Below are positions 50,469 through 58,846 of a stretch of DNA of 64,000 nt, piece after piece. The stretch lies in assembly GCF_027942295.1 (NCBI RefSeq), contig NZ_CP101416.1, positions 434,001-498,000 on the forward strand, read 5' to 3'. The notes beneath the pieces were generated by a model. That model was not told where the DNA came from, searched no databases, and saw nothing but the letters and a program-made list of their open reading frames with translations. This DNA comes from Pseudanabaena sp. Chao 1811. GTDB taxonomy: Bacteria; Cyanobacteriota; Cyanobacteriia; Pseudanabaenales; Pseudanabaenaceae. The translations under genes and the position numbers were made by a program. Position 1 is the first letter of the stretch. Every line of letters begins with the position of its first letter.

Positions 50469-51458
50469 GACTTTGGCGTAGCCGAAATCGCAGTCCCCCG
50501 AGATCGGCAAGGGGAGTTTGAACCGCAGATGGTGAAGAAAGGACAAAGTCGCTTGTCAGGACTAGATGAAAAGATCATTGCTCTCTACGCACGAGGTATG
50601 AGTGTCAGGGATATTCAAGCCCAGTTGCAAGAAATGTATGGTGTTGAAGTATCACCAACACTTATTTCCAATGTTACAGATGCAGTAATTGACGAGGTGA
50701 AGCAATGGCAAAACCGTCCCCTTGAAGCAGTCTATCCAATCGTCTTTCTGGACTGTCTAGTCATCAAAGTCCGAGACAATGGCAGAGTGATTAACAAATC
50801 CTTGTACTTTGCCTTGGGCGTGAATATGGACGGGTACAAGGAATTACTGGGTATGTGGATTTCTCCGAATGAAGGTGCGAAATTCTGGTTGTCAGTACTC
50901 ACCGAAATTCACAACCGTGGGGTCAAAGATATTTTGATTGCCTGTGTCGATGGCTTGACTGGTTTCCCTAATGCGATTGAGACGGTATTTCCTAAAACTC
51001 AGGTGCAGTTATGCATTGTCCACATGGTCAGAAACTCGGTCGCTTTTGTACCTTGGCAACAACGCAAGCAAGTTTGTGCTGACCTCAAGGCTATTTATAG
51101 CGCGGCGACGGAATCGGAGGCTGAGTTTAATCTCGAACTCTTTGCTGAAAAGTGGGACAAGCAATATCCATCAATCTCCAAGTCTTGGCGCAGTCATTGG
51201 GCAAACATTATCCCCTTCTTTACTTTCCCGACCGAGATTCGCAGGGCGATTTATACCACCTATGCGATTGAGTCGATGAACAGTAGTTTGCGGAAGGTGA
51301 TTAAATCCCAACAGATTTTTCCCTCTGATGATGCTGCTTTCAAGCTCGTTTATTTAGCAATGCGGAATATCTCGAAGAAGTGGACGATGCCGATTCGTGA
51401 TTGGAAACCTGCTCTTAATCGCTTTGCCATTCTCTTCGAGGATCGTCTCCACGTCTAG
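50468..51458 (+). pseudogene. IS256 transposase, N-terminally truncated (right copy)
   Basis: From about [20 protein letters not shown] the frame is continuous to [44 protein letters not shown] (first D), [14 protein letters not shown] (second D) and [13 protein letters not shown] (E). All catalytic residues are present, but the first about 60 residues of a normal transposase are missing, because the frame enters inverted left-arm sequence at 50468. Probably inactive. Confidence 0.75.
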
Positions 51459-51492
51459 CTTCTAGACTTTACACATTTTACTTGACAATCTC

Positions 51493-52071
51493 CGATTTTC
51501 TAAGGTTTATCTACGAGTTCCCTATCGTTTTGACAATCGTGACCCATTACCAGTTTATGCTGTCTATGCAACGGAAATCGATTGCCCTGAAGGTGAAACC
51601 TCTTTGGAATGGATGCTCCTGACCACTGAAGTCGTAGAAGAACTAGATGCAGCCATTAAGATTTTACGTTGGTATACTTACCGTTAGCGTGTAGAAGATT
51701 TTCATAAAATCTTTAAGTCTGGCTGTCAGTGTGAGCGCTATAGACTTGCTGCTGAAGGGATGAAGACATTGCTCGGCTTTTTAAGTGTCTGTGCGGTCGA
51801 GCTTTTACAGGTTACTTATCTCCATCGAAATCAACCTGATGCTCCTGCGGTTGAGATTCTTTCTCCTGTCCAAATTCAGGTTTTAAAGACTCGATTTCCT
51901 AAATCTCCTCCTGTTTTAACTGTTGCTTGGGCTATCGAATCGATTGCTTTCCTTGGCGGTTATCTTGAGCATCGCCGTAAATCTCCCATTGGTATTCAAG
52001 TTCTCTGGCGTGGTTGGTCTAATTTACGTGAACTTTGCCAAGGTTGGCTTCTTGCCCAAATTCATACTTAA
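51493..52071 (+). pseudogene. IS4/Tn5-like transposase C-terminal remnant with an in-frame stop
   Basis: An open frame without a start reads KVYLRVPYRFDNRDPLPVYA, YATEIDCPEGETSLEWMLLT, TEVVEELDAAIKILRWYTYR, then TAG at 51685-51687, and continues RVEDFHKIFKSGCQCERYRL and KTLLGFLSVCAVELLQ to its end. The pattern W-Y-x-x-R-x-x-x-E-D-F-H-K is the Tn5-type catalytic C-terminal region, so the stop falls inside the active site. A dead fragment, directly against the IS256 pair. Confidence 0.75.
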
Positions 52072-52251
52072 CGGGAAAAGTAAGATAAGCTGACGAATTT
52101 CGCTAAAGAGTGTTTGCGTTGTCTCTTGAATATTTGAAGTCATCTGTAGCTAGATTTGATTGACTTAGTCCATTTAACTGTTTTTTAGATCAGATTATGG
52201 TAGACGACTAATTCTGATAAAATTCAGATATGGTGGTGTAAATGAGTAAAT

Positions 52252-53361
52252 ATGGTTGATATTAATACAATTGAACTTTCTTTCAAACGTATCCCTGAAT
52301 ATAATGCTGAACTTGCAAAAACAGTTCCTTCAAATGTAAAAACTAATTATTTAGTTGGTTCAGTTATCGCAATTGGGATAGGTCTATTTACTTTGTTAGC
52401 GACTTCTCAAAGTATGCTCAAAATCCTTGGTGGGGGCTTAGCAGTTGGTGGTGTGGGTACATCTGTTTACATATCGCAGCGCAAAACAGATGATTCGAGT
52501 GAAGCACAAGAGGAGAGGAAAAAGTTCAATATCGCTGAAAGTATCCGTAAGGCGAAGGCAAATGTCTCAAATGAACGGGTTAGGCTAACTAATGCTGCCC
52601 ATAGTTTTCATTCCTTCAGTTTTGACACTGCAAACGCAATTGGTGACTCCATTTCTTTTAATTCATATACCGTCAAAGTAACTGATAGACCAGATAGTAT
52701 AAATATTGGATTGAGAACAGATAAAATCCTCTATCGCACTGAATCCTATGCAGAGTTTTATACAACTAAAGGAGGCAAATTAAAATCACGGCAGCGTAAG
52801 CGTAAGGTTGCAGATCGAGTAAAATTTACGGTAGCTTTTCCAACACGTAAACGTGCAGTGAAGGGGGTAATGCCTTTTGATAGTTACAATCAGATGATAT
52901 CTCTGTATAACGCCAGACATCAGAAAGCTCAAGATTTAGCTGAGTTTAATCAGCGTTACACCATAGCTGAAGAGAATATTCGCAAGCATGGCGATCAAAT
53001 TTATTTTTCTCCTGAAGAAAAGAAAGCGATAGAAGAGGCAAAAGCTTTAGCTAGTTTCGATCTGCGTCTTAATCAAATTGGAGAAGAGGTAGCTATTGTT
53101 ATTGATGAAAGTGAGTTTGCAGAATTTGATCAGCAGCTAGGTTTAGACTCATTTTCTAGCAATCCAGATATTGAAACAGATGATGAGTTTATTGATGAAT
53201 CTGATGATTCAAGCGATAATCAAACTGTTCAGTTTACAGAATCGGAACTTAAAGCAATCGGTCTTCCAGCAATTCGGAAGCAGTTTAATATTACTGCTCG
53301 TAGCTATAATGAAGCATTTACAAAATTAAGTTTGCAGGGTGTTACTATTCTTAAAAAATAA
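52252..53361 (+). CDS. Unrecognised protein with two membrane helices and an acidic tail
   Basis: 369 aa. Two adjacent hydrophobic helices (NYLVGSVIAIGIGLFTLLAT and LKILGGGLAVGGVGTSVYIS) near residues 33-75 form a hairpin with both ends likely cytosolic. A long soluble region follows with a basic stretch (KGGKLKSRQRKRKVADRVKF), a helical part (FSPEEKKAIEEAKALASF) and a highly acidic, Ser-rich segment (DIETDDEFIDESDDSSDN) before a final helical domain (LPAIRKQFNITARSYNEAFT). I do not recognise a family. The position between IS remnants and the split pentapeptide gene suggests accessory DNA. Confidence 0.55.
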   Translation: MVDINTIELSFKRIPEYNAELAKTVPSNVKTNYLVGSVIAIGIGLFTLLATSQSMLKILGGGLAVGGVGTSVYISQRKTDDSSEAQEERKKFNIAESIRKAKANVSNERVRLTNAAHSFHSFSFDTANAIGDSISFNSYTVKVTDRPDSINIGLRTDKILYRTESYAEFYTTKGGKLKSRQRKRKVADRVKFTVAFPTRKRAVKGVMPFDSYNQMISLYNARHQKAQDLAEFNQRYTIAEENIRKHGDQIYFSPEEKKAIEEAKALASFDLRLNQIGEEVAIVIDESEFAEFDQQLGLDSFSSNPDIETDDEFIDESDDSSDNQTVQFTESELKAIGLPAIRKQFNITARSYNEAFTKLSLQGVTILKK

Positions 53362-54099
53362 CTTACCTATTGTTAAAATATTTTCATTTTGACTTTTTAA
53401 ATTGGGAATTTATTGCTTTTCCATTCCTTCTATATCTGGATCAAAGTTAGATGGAAACCTTGTCTCACTGCAATATTTAGCGCCCTTCAATTTAGTGTCT
53501 TTCAAAATGGCATTCCTCAGATCTGATCCATAGAAAATAGCTCCCTCTAAATCTGCTCCACTAAAATCCACACCCTCAAGATTTGTGTTGCCAAAATTAG
53601 CTTCCCTTAGATTTATACCCCTGAAATTTGCATTAACTAAATTAGCTCTTACAAATAAGCTCCTGCTAAGGTCTAAAGTTTCACCACTTACATCATATCT
53701 ATAATTGCGTTGACCGATTGCAGTTATTGCCTCTTGAATAGTAAGACGAACTTTTGGATAACCCTGCGAATTGCTAGAGTCCTGTGGAGCGTATTCAAGA
53801 GGTTTTCCCCTAATGAAGGACGCTAAAACTTTCATTACTAGAAAATGATATTCAGGAGAATCACTCGCGATTTTTGACAAGGTATAGATACCCGACATTA
53901 CAACAGTTATATTATTGTTTGTTACTAACTGTTCAACAGCTTTAGAAAACCGTTCAGTAATAAAGCGTGATTCTGCTATTTCGATATCTTTTTTAGATTT
54001 TTTTGCATCTAATTCAATTTTTCTTTCTGCAAGCTTCAAATTCTTATAAGCCACCCTGAAATTTAGAAATAGAACGATTCCTCCTACAATTGTTGCTAA

Positions 54100-55303
54100 C
54101 GTTCCGACGGGAGCATCTCACTTAGGCAGTAAGTATAACTACTTAGGGAAGCAAGGGTGAGATAATAGAAAAAATCGCCACTCCCAAGCCAATGACACCC
54201 GAAGATCAACAAAAGTTAGAAGAATACAGTCAAGGAATTGCCGCCATATTGTATCGCAATGCAGAAGCAAAGAATGTTGAGCAGCTAAAAACATTGGAAG
54301 GGATAGAACTAGCAGTGCGAGAGCAACTGTTAGAAAATGTTAGCCCGAAAATCGGTATTTTTTTGTCGAGACAAGCAGTGGAACAAAAGCAGGAAAAGAG
54401 AGACATCTAAAGAGTTGTATTGGCGATCTGACAATCACTAGTAATCAAGCAAAACAACTACAAGTAAGAGCAAGAACACGGCTTAGTCCGCACATGGAAA
54501 AATGCTGCTTGCTCACCAGTGGCAATGAGTCCTACGAACGAGCAATGAAAAACGTTAAGGAGTTGACAGGGATTTTGGTTAGCCACAGCACCCAACAGCG
54601 ACTAGTACAGCGATACAATTTTCCGCAAGTAGCCTTAGCTGAGACTGTAGAAGAAATGAGCTTGGACGGAGGCAAAGTAAGATTAAGAACCGTCAAAGGG
54701 GAAAAAAGTGAATGGAAAGATTATAAATCTGTTACGCTGCAAGGAAAAGCGGTAATTGCATATTTTCAGGAAAATTCAGCCTTAATTGAGAGGATACAGC
54801 AACAGGAATTAGCGGAAATCGTCTCTTGTCTGGGCGATGGGCATGACGGTATTTGGAATTTATTCTCACAAATTGCTCCAAGAGAGCAGCGATTTGAAAT
54901 CCTTGATTGGTATCATCTGGTTGAGCATTTACATGGCGTTGGCGGCTCCATACGCAGACTAAAAAACGCTGAACAATTTCTCTGGGATGGTGATGTTGAC
55001 TCAGCTATAGCTTTATGCGAGGGTTGTAAATTTAAACGAGCAGTGAATTTTGTAAGTTATTTACGCAAACATTGTCTACGGATTCCTGAATATAGTTACT
55101 TCCATCGCCTTGGTCTGACTATTGGCTCTGGTGCAGTCGAATCTTCGATTAAGCAAATTGGGCGGCGCATTAAGATTTCTGGCGCTCAATGGAATCAAAA
55201 AAATGTCGCTCAAGTTTTGAAGCATCGCTGTGCTTATCTCAATGGGTTGCTTGATTCTGAGTACTTATACTCATCGCAAAACTGAGATGCTCCCCGTTCC
55301 GAC
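54100..55303 (+). mobile_element. ISKra4-family insertion sequence with a 9-bp target duplication
   Basis: CGTTCCGAC occurs at 54100-54108 and 55295-55303. The element (54109-55294, 1186 bp) begins GGGAGCATCTCA and ends TGAGATGCTCCC, i.e. 12-bp perfect inverted ends. It sits in the codons for the second membrane helix of a pentapeptide gene. The exact duplication and clean ends imply a recent insertion. Confidence 0.9.
54192..55285 (+). CDS. ISKra4-family transposase in two frames
   Basis: Frame A (54192-54410): MTPEDQQKLEEYSQGIAAIL. Frame B, open from before 54494 to 55285, carries the catalytic part: AETVEEMSLDGGKVRLRT, LGDGHDGIWNLFSQIAPREQ, ILDWYHLVEHLHGVGGSI and LTIGSGAVESSIKQIGRRI. The frames join near AGGAAAAGAGAGAC (about 54391-54404), where a -1 slip would read G-K-E-R-H-L-K-S into frame B, as is usual in this family. 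Combined length is about 360 aa. Confidence 0.8.
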
Positions 55304-55468
55304 ACCACCAATAATTGCTTTGCTAATTTCTAATGACGCTTCAAATTTCTCTTTTCCATTTTGGAGACCTGCATAATTGTTAGTAACTTGAACACCCCAA
55401 GGTATAATCCATAATGCTAGGATGAAACCTGCAATTAGTAATAGAAAGACCCAAAAATATTTTTTCAT

Positions 55469-55771
55469 GAGATTGAGATTTTGCCTTATATACCACTAAT
55501 TTTTGCACTAAAATTTCATGTAATATTTTAACTCTATCTTGCTGATTTGAGATAATTTTGAGGTAATAGCTAGATGAGATCGGCTTGATAAATTAGCGAT
55601 CGCTATTTGTAGAGATTATTTGTGTGATCGCCTATCTCTGCCTTCTCACATTCTGACTTTTGAAGAGGTTATTTTTATCTACAAGGCTCTGTTAGCTATC
55701 GGCTTGATAAATTAGCGATCGCAATTTTGGGTGATGGATTTAGCGATCGCCCCATGAGATATCGTTTCTAG
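55469..55771. other. 303-bp spacer with HIP1-containing direct repeats
   Basis: ATCGGCTTGATAAATTAGCG continuing into ATCGC occurs twice (55579-55603 and 55698-55722, 25 bp identical). AGCGATCGC + TATTTGTAGAGATTATTTG (55595-55631) recurs with four mismatches at 56356-56392 on the other side of the MazF module. No gene recognised. Confidence 0.6.
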
Positions 55772-56128
55772 TTAAAGTTCTAAATACCTAACTAAAATCT
55801 GTTGTATTTCTTCTAATTGATTCGCTTCTACTTGACCAAGACATTGAATCAATCTGCGTTTATCAAAAGTCATCGGATCGATACAGACAACAAAACTATT
55901 ACTGCTAAGACCATTTGTAACAGAAGGAATCAAAGGCACAATCACTGGAAGTAGGCGATCGCTAGGATTAGCAGAAGTAATCGGTAACACAGTTACCTTA
56001 CTACGCTGATTAAAAGCAGTTCCAGAGATAATCACCACAGGACGAGTTTTGCGAATTTCTGTCCCAATCGAAGGGTCGAAACTAACTAGCCAGATACTTC
56101 CCAATCGATAATCGCCGCTTGCTGCCAT
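55772..56128 (-). CDS. MazF/PemK-family toxin
   Basis: 118 aa. GSIWLVSFDPSIGTEIRKTR and PVVIISGTAFNQRSKVTVLP, then ITSANPSDRLLPVIVPLI, SNSFVVCIDPMTFDKRRLIQ and CLGQVEANQLEEI are the MazF beta-barrel family: RP(V/A)VIIS and the T-S in LPIT are conserved. Ribonuclease that cuts mRNA at short sites. Overlaps the upstream antitoxin gene by 43 bases, so the two are translated together. Confidence 0.88.
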   Translation of the reverse strand: MAASGDYRLGSIWLVSFDPSIGTEIRKTRPVVIISGTAFNQRSKVTVLPITSANPSDRLLPVIVPLIPSVTNGLSSNSFVVCIDPMTFDKRRLIQCLGQVEANQLEEIQQILVRYLEL

Positions 56129-56304
56129 GCTGTATCCTCATCATTTGATAACTCATCTAACAACAAACAAGCCTCAACCATCGCCTGCTTTTCCTGCTGC
56201 TTCCGCCATGCTTGTAGTAGCCCCTCAATGAGCCGACTACGATTTTCTACGCGATCGTCAACGTAATGGACTAACTCATCTGGAAGAGAAATAGATACTT
56301 TCAT
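56086..56304 (-). CDS. Ribbon-helix-helix antitoxin partner of MazF
   Basis: 72 aa. MKVSISLPDELVHYVDDRVE is a RHH strand and first helix, NRSRLIEGLLQAWRKQQEKQ the second; the acidic C-terminus (LLLDELSNDEDTAWQQAAII) would wrap the toxin. The order antitoxin then toxin with overlap is classical. Confidence 0.85.
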   Translation of the reverse strand: MKVSISLPDELVHYVDDRVENRSRLIEGLLQAWRKQQEKQAMVEACLLLDELSNDEDTAWQQAAIIDWEVSG

Positions 56305-56460
56305 AGCTATTTTATGCTACTCATAATACTACCTACAGTAGCATAAGTATCGAATAGCGATCGCCTTTTGTAGAGATTATTGGTGCGATCGCTTTTAATA
56401 CTGAGTTTTACCAAGCTAAAGCTAAAAATATTCTAAAACTCACTAGATGGCAACAATACC

Positions 56461-56501
56461 GCCAAACGGAAAGAATCGCAAAGTGAATCCTTCCATTTGG
56501 C
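56461..56501 (-). terminator. Possible terminator of phoX
   Basis: GCCAAACGGAAAG (56461-56473) and CCTTCCATTTGGC (56489-56501) are complementary at 11 of 13; weak T run. Confidence 0.45.
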
Positions 56502-56526
56502 AGCATTTGTCGAGCTGAGCTACTGA

Positions 56527-58758
56527 TTAGATCGCAGTGTTATCAATCTTGCGAATGGCGACTACCGCAGGTTTTGGTGAATCATTGGGCTTACGTGAGG
56601 GCCAGTTGGAACCGATGGGGACTTTGCGAGTTTGCATAAACTCCTTACCAGTTGTGGTTCGCATCGCAAATTTGCGCGACTCAAATGCCATGTCCTTACG
56701 AATGCCCGTCACTTCCCCAGGGTGTTGTACCGATAGGAAAAGTGTCTGCTGATCGCGAGAGAAAAATGGTCCCGTCGTTTCACATTCCATTGGACCAAAG
56801 CCGAATAGATAAGCCTTGCCCATATCTGTACCAGATGTTGGCATAAACCAAATCGAACTATTGCCATAGAGTCCGCGTAAATTTGACTGACTAATAGGCT
56901 TGTCAGACTTATCCTTGCGATTGGGGATGGAAAGATTGTACTTATCGCTAGAGATATCTGTAACCATCCAGATATTGCCACCGCGATCGATCGCTAAGTT
57001 ATCAGGATTGGCAAAGCCCAGACCACCCTCCGCAGGTTCGCCACCTGTAGCCACCATCGACCATTTAAAATTCATGGCTTCAGGTTTATTCGCATCTTCA
57101 TTGAGACGCATGATCCAGCCATATTCATATGCCTTACCATCGGCTCCCTTAAAGATGCGTAGATCAGGACTACCATCACTAGAACTTATAGAACCAGAGG
57201 TAAAGGCAATAAATAGAGAACCGTCGGGGGCAATTTTTGTATCTTCGGGACGGGCAGTACAGGTTGCACCGACAGCATTCGCCGCATAGTGAGCATCGAT
57301 TAGGATTGCCCCTTGCTTTTCGCGATCGCTACCCGTATACAGATCGCCTAAAGTCTTAAACTTAGACTTAAATTCTGTAAGCTCTTCTTCTTTGGTTGCC
57401 TTAAAAATACCACCTTGAGGACGTTGGGGAAGTGGAAGCATTTTCCCTGCAAGAACATCCAATTTATGAGGATTAATCGCTGTCGAAGTTTTTAGCGCAA
57501 TCCAGCTACCAGTGCCATCGGCATTAAACTTGGCAGCATAGAGCATTCCTGATTCCAAAAGTTTAGAGTTCGCTTTATCTTTAGGATCTTTGACAATACC
57601 TGTGCTGACAAATTTATAGAGATGTCCACCTCGGCGATCGCAACCAGAATAAAACACTAAGGGTTTACCTGCTTCGGCGCGAATACCCACTGCTTCATGG
57701 CGGAAACGTCCTAACCATGTGTGCTTAGTACCGTAGTCATTGGGATTGGCAGGATCGATTTCGACCATCCAGCCATACTTATTACCTGCCAAGCCAAATA
57801 CACTAGCAACACCAAATAGATCAATATTATCTTGAGAAAACTTCTTTTTGCTAGGGGATAAAGAGGTTCCATCAGCCATCACCGCCTCTGGTACGAACTC
57901 TTGATAATTTTCTTCAGCACTAAATACGGTTCCCCAAGGGCTAGTTCCCCCTGCACAGTTATGAAATGTCCCAATAATGCGATCGCCTAGTTGATCGGTA
58001 TAGCCTAAGCCTTTCTCTTTGCGGAAAATAGCAACGGCGGGGCCAGTTGATTTGAGATAGCGACCATCTTCTAATCCAGAGAGTCCTGTAATACGTCGAT
58101 CCGCAGAGGAGTTGGTGCGTACCCATTTACCATCAGGATTACGGCGTACCGAAATCACGCCAATACCCACATCAGTTAAAGCTTCCTTCGCAATTAAGGC
58201 AATTTGAGATTTGAGAGGATCGCTATCTGCAAGTGACCATACATCAATCTCTTGCTTATCTGCCGCCTTAAGTGCTGCATCGACCTCCTTAAAAGGCAAA
58301 GACTTGCCAATTACCTTCTCATAGGCTTGTTCCCAAGGAGTGCGACTAATATATTCAAAATTGACGGTTAAATAACCTTCGTTATTGTTAGTTTCGACGA
58401 GGGAGAGATAGTCATTGTTATAGCCAAAACGCGAATCGCCAACGCGATCGCCCCAAGCCGCAATTACATCATAGACAAAGCCTTCAGGCAAAACGAGATC
58501 GTCAACCACTTCCACATTTTTGTAAGCTTGACTCTGCTTGGATGGCGCGATCGCATCTGTGACTAATGGCATCACACCCTTAATTGATTTGAAGCTCAAT
58601 TGCGAGGAGTTTGCTGCAAATGCTTGATTGCTTGACTCAGAACCCATAAAGGGCATGGAGAATCTAGGGATGTTAGGATTGCGAGGCACTGCATCAAATA
58701 GCATCGCTCCGCCCATACCACCTAAGAAAGTTAGGAAGTCTCTACGTTTGATCGTCAT
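56527..58758 (-). CDS. phoX: PhoX-family alkaline phosphatase (DUF839), Tat-exported
   Basis: 743 aa from ATG 58758, chosen because it begins MTIKRRDFLTFLGGMGG, a twin-arginine signal (RRDFL). Core motifs: LPEGFVYDVIAAWGDRV, NNEGYLTVNFEYISRTPW, FHNCAGGTSPWGTVFSAEEN, YGWMVEIDPANPNDYGTKHT, LGRFRHEAVGIR, FYSGCDRRGGHLYKFVS and GLGFANPDNLAIDRGGNIWM, the Ca/Fe-dependent PhoX propeller. It releases phosphate from organic esters outside the inner membrane. Follows the porin gene (88 bases, same strand). Confidence 0.88.
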   Translation of the reverse strand: MTIKRRDFLTFLGGMGGAMLFDAVPRNPNIPRFSMPFMGSESSNQAFAANSSQLSFKSIKGVMPLVTDAIAPSKQSQAYKNVEVVDDLVLPEGFVYDVIAAWGDRVGDSRFGYNNDYLSLVETNNNEGYLTVNFEYISRTPWEQAYEKVIGKSLPFKEVDAALKAADKQEIDVWSLADSDPLKSQIALIAKEALTDVGIGVISVRRNPDGKWVRTNSSADRRITGLSGLEDGRYLKSTGPAVAIFRKEKGLGYTDQLGDRIIGTFHNCAGGTSPWGTVFSAEENYQEFVPEAVMADGTSLSPSKKKFSQDNIDLFGVASVFGLAGNKYGWMVEIDPANPNDYGTKHTWLGRFRHEAVGIRAEAGKPLVFYSGCDRRGGHLYKFVSTGIVKDPKDKANSKLLESGMLYAAKFNADGTGSWIALKTSTAINPHKLDVLAGKMLPLPQRPQGGIFKATKEEELTEFKSKFKTLGDLYTGSDREKQGAILIDAHYAANAVGATCTARPEDTKIAPDGSLFIAFTSGSISSSDGSPDLRIFKGADGKAYEYGWIMRLNEDANKPEAMNFKWSMVATGGEPAEGGLGFANPDNLAIDRGGNIWMVTDISSDKYNLSIPNRKDKSDKPISQSNLRGLYGNSSIWFMPTSGTDMGKAYLFGFGPMECETTGPFFSRDQQTLFLSVQHPGEVTGIRKDMAFESRKFAMRTTTGKEFMQTRKVPIGSNWPSRKPNDSPKPAVVAIRKIDNTAI

Positions 58759-58846
58759 ATTGTTTTGGTAGTGATCTAAAGATGGCAGGATTTTAGAGTC
58801 AGGATTAGCAGCACAAAGTGCCGCCAATCCTGACCGTTTGACTGAT

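Larger units (their letters stand above)
49825..51492. mobile_element. Two partial IS256-family copies head to head, forming 644-bp inverted arms
   Basis: 49825-50468 and 50849-51492 are near-perfect inverted copies; the outer ends are GAGATTGTCAAGTAAAATG and its complement. The right copy runs on inward to about 50469 with more of the transposase gene, so the 380 bp centre is not duplicated. The two arms differ at only a few bases (two amino-acid changes in the read part). Neither copy keeps the N-terminal region, and no target duplication is visible. It resembles one IS256 disrupted by a second in inverse orientation, or an inverted partial duplication. Confidence 0.8.
53410..55468 (-). pseudogene. 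Membrane-anchored pentapeptide-repeat gene split by ISKra4
   Basis: The 5' part (55468-55295) encodes TM1 (YFWVFLLLIAGFILALWIIP) and GKEKFEASLEISKAIIGGVG. The 3' part (54099-53410) continues T-L-A-T-I-V-G-G-I-V-L-F-L-N-F (TM2), a charged coil (NLKLAERKIELDAKKSKKDI), a helical region, and about twelve pentapeptides of the A(N/D)LxX type (ANLVNANFRGINLREANFGN, TNLEGVDFSGADLEGAIFYG). Removing the IS and one 9-bp duplicate (CGTTCCGAC) restores one 287-aa frame. The repeat forms a right-handed beta helix. A role as a stress or effector protein is possible but unproven. Confidence 0.85.
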
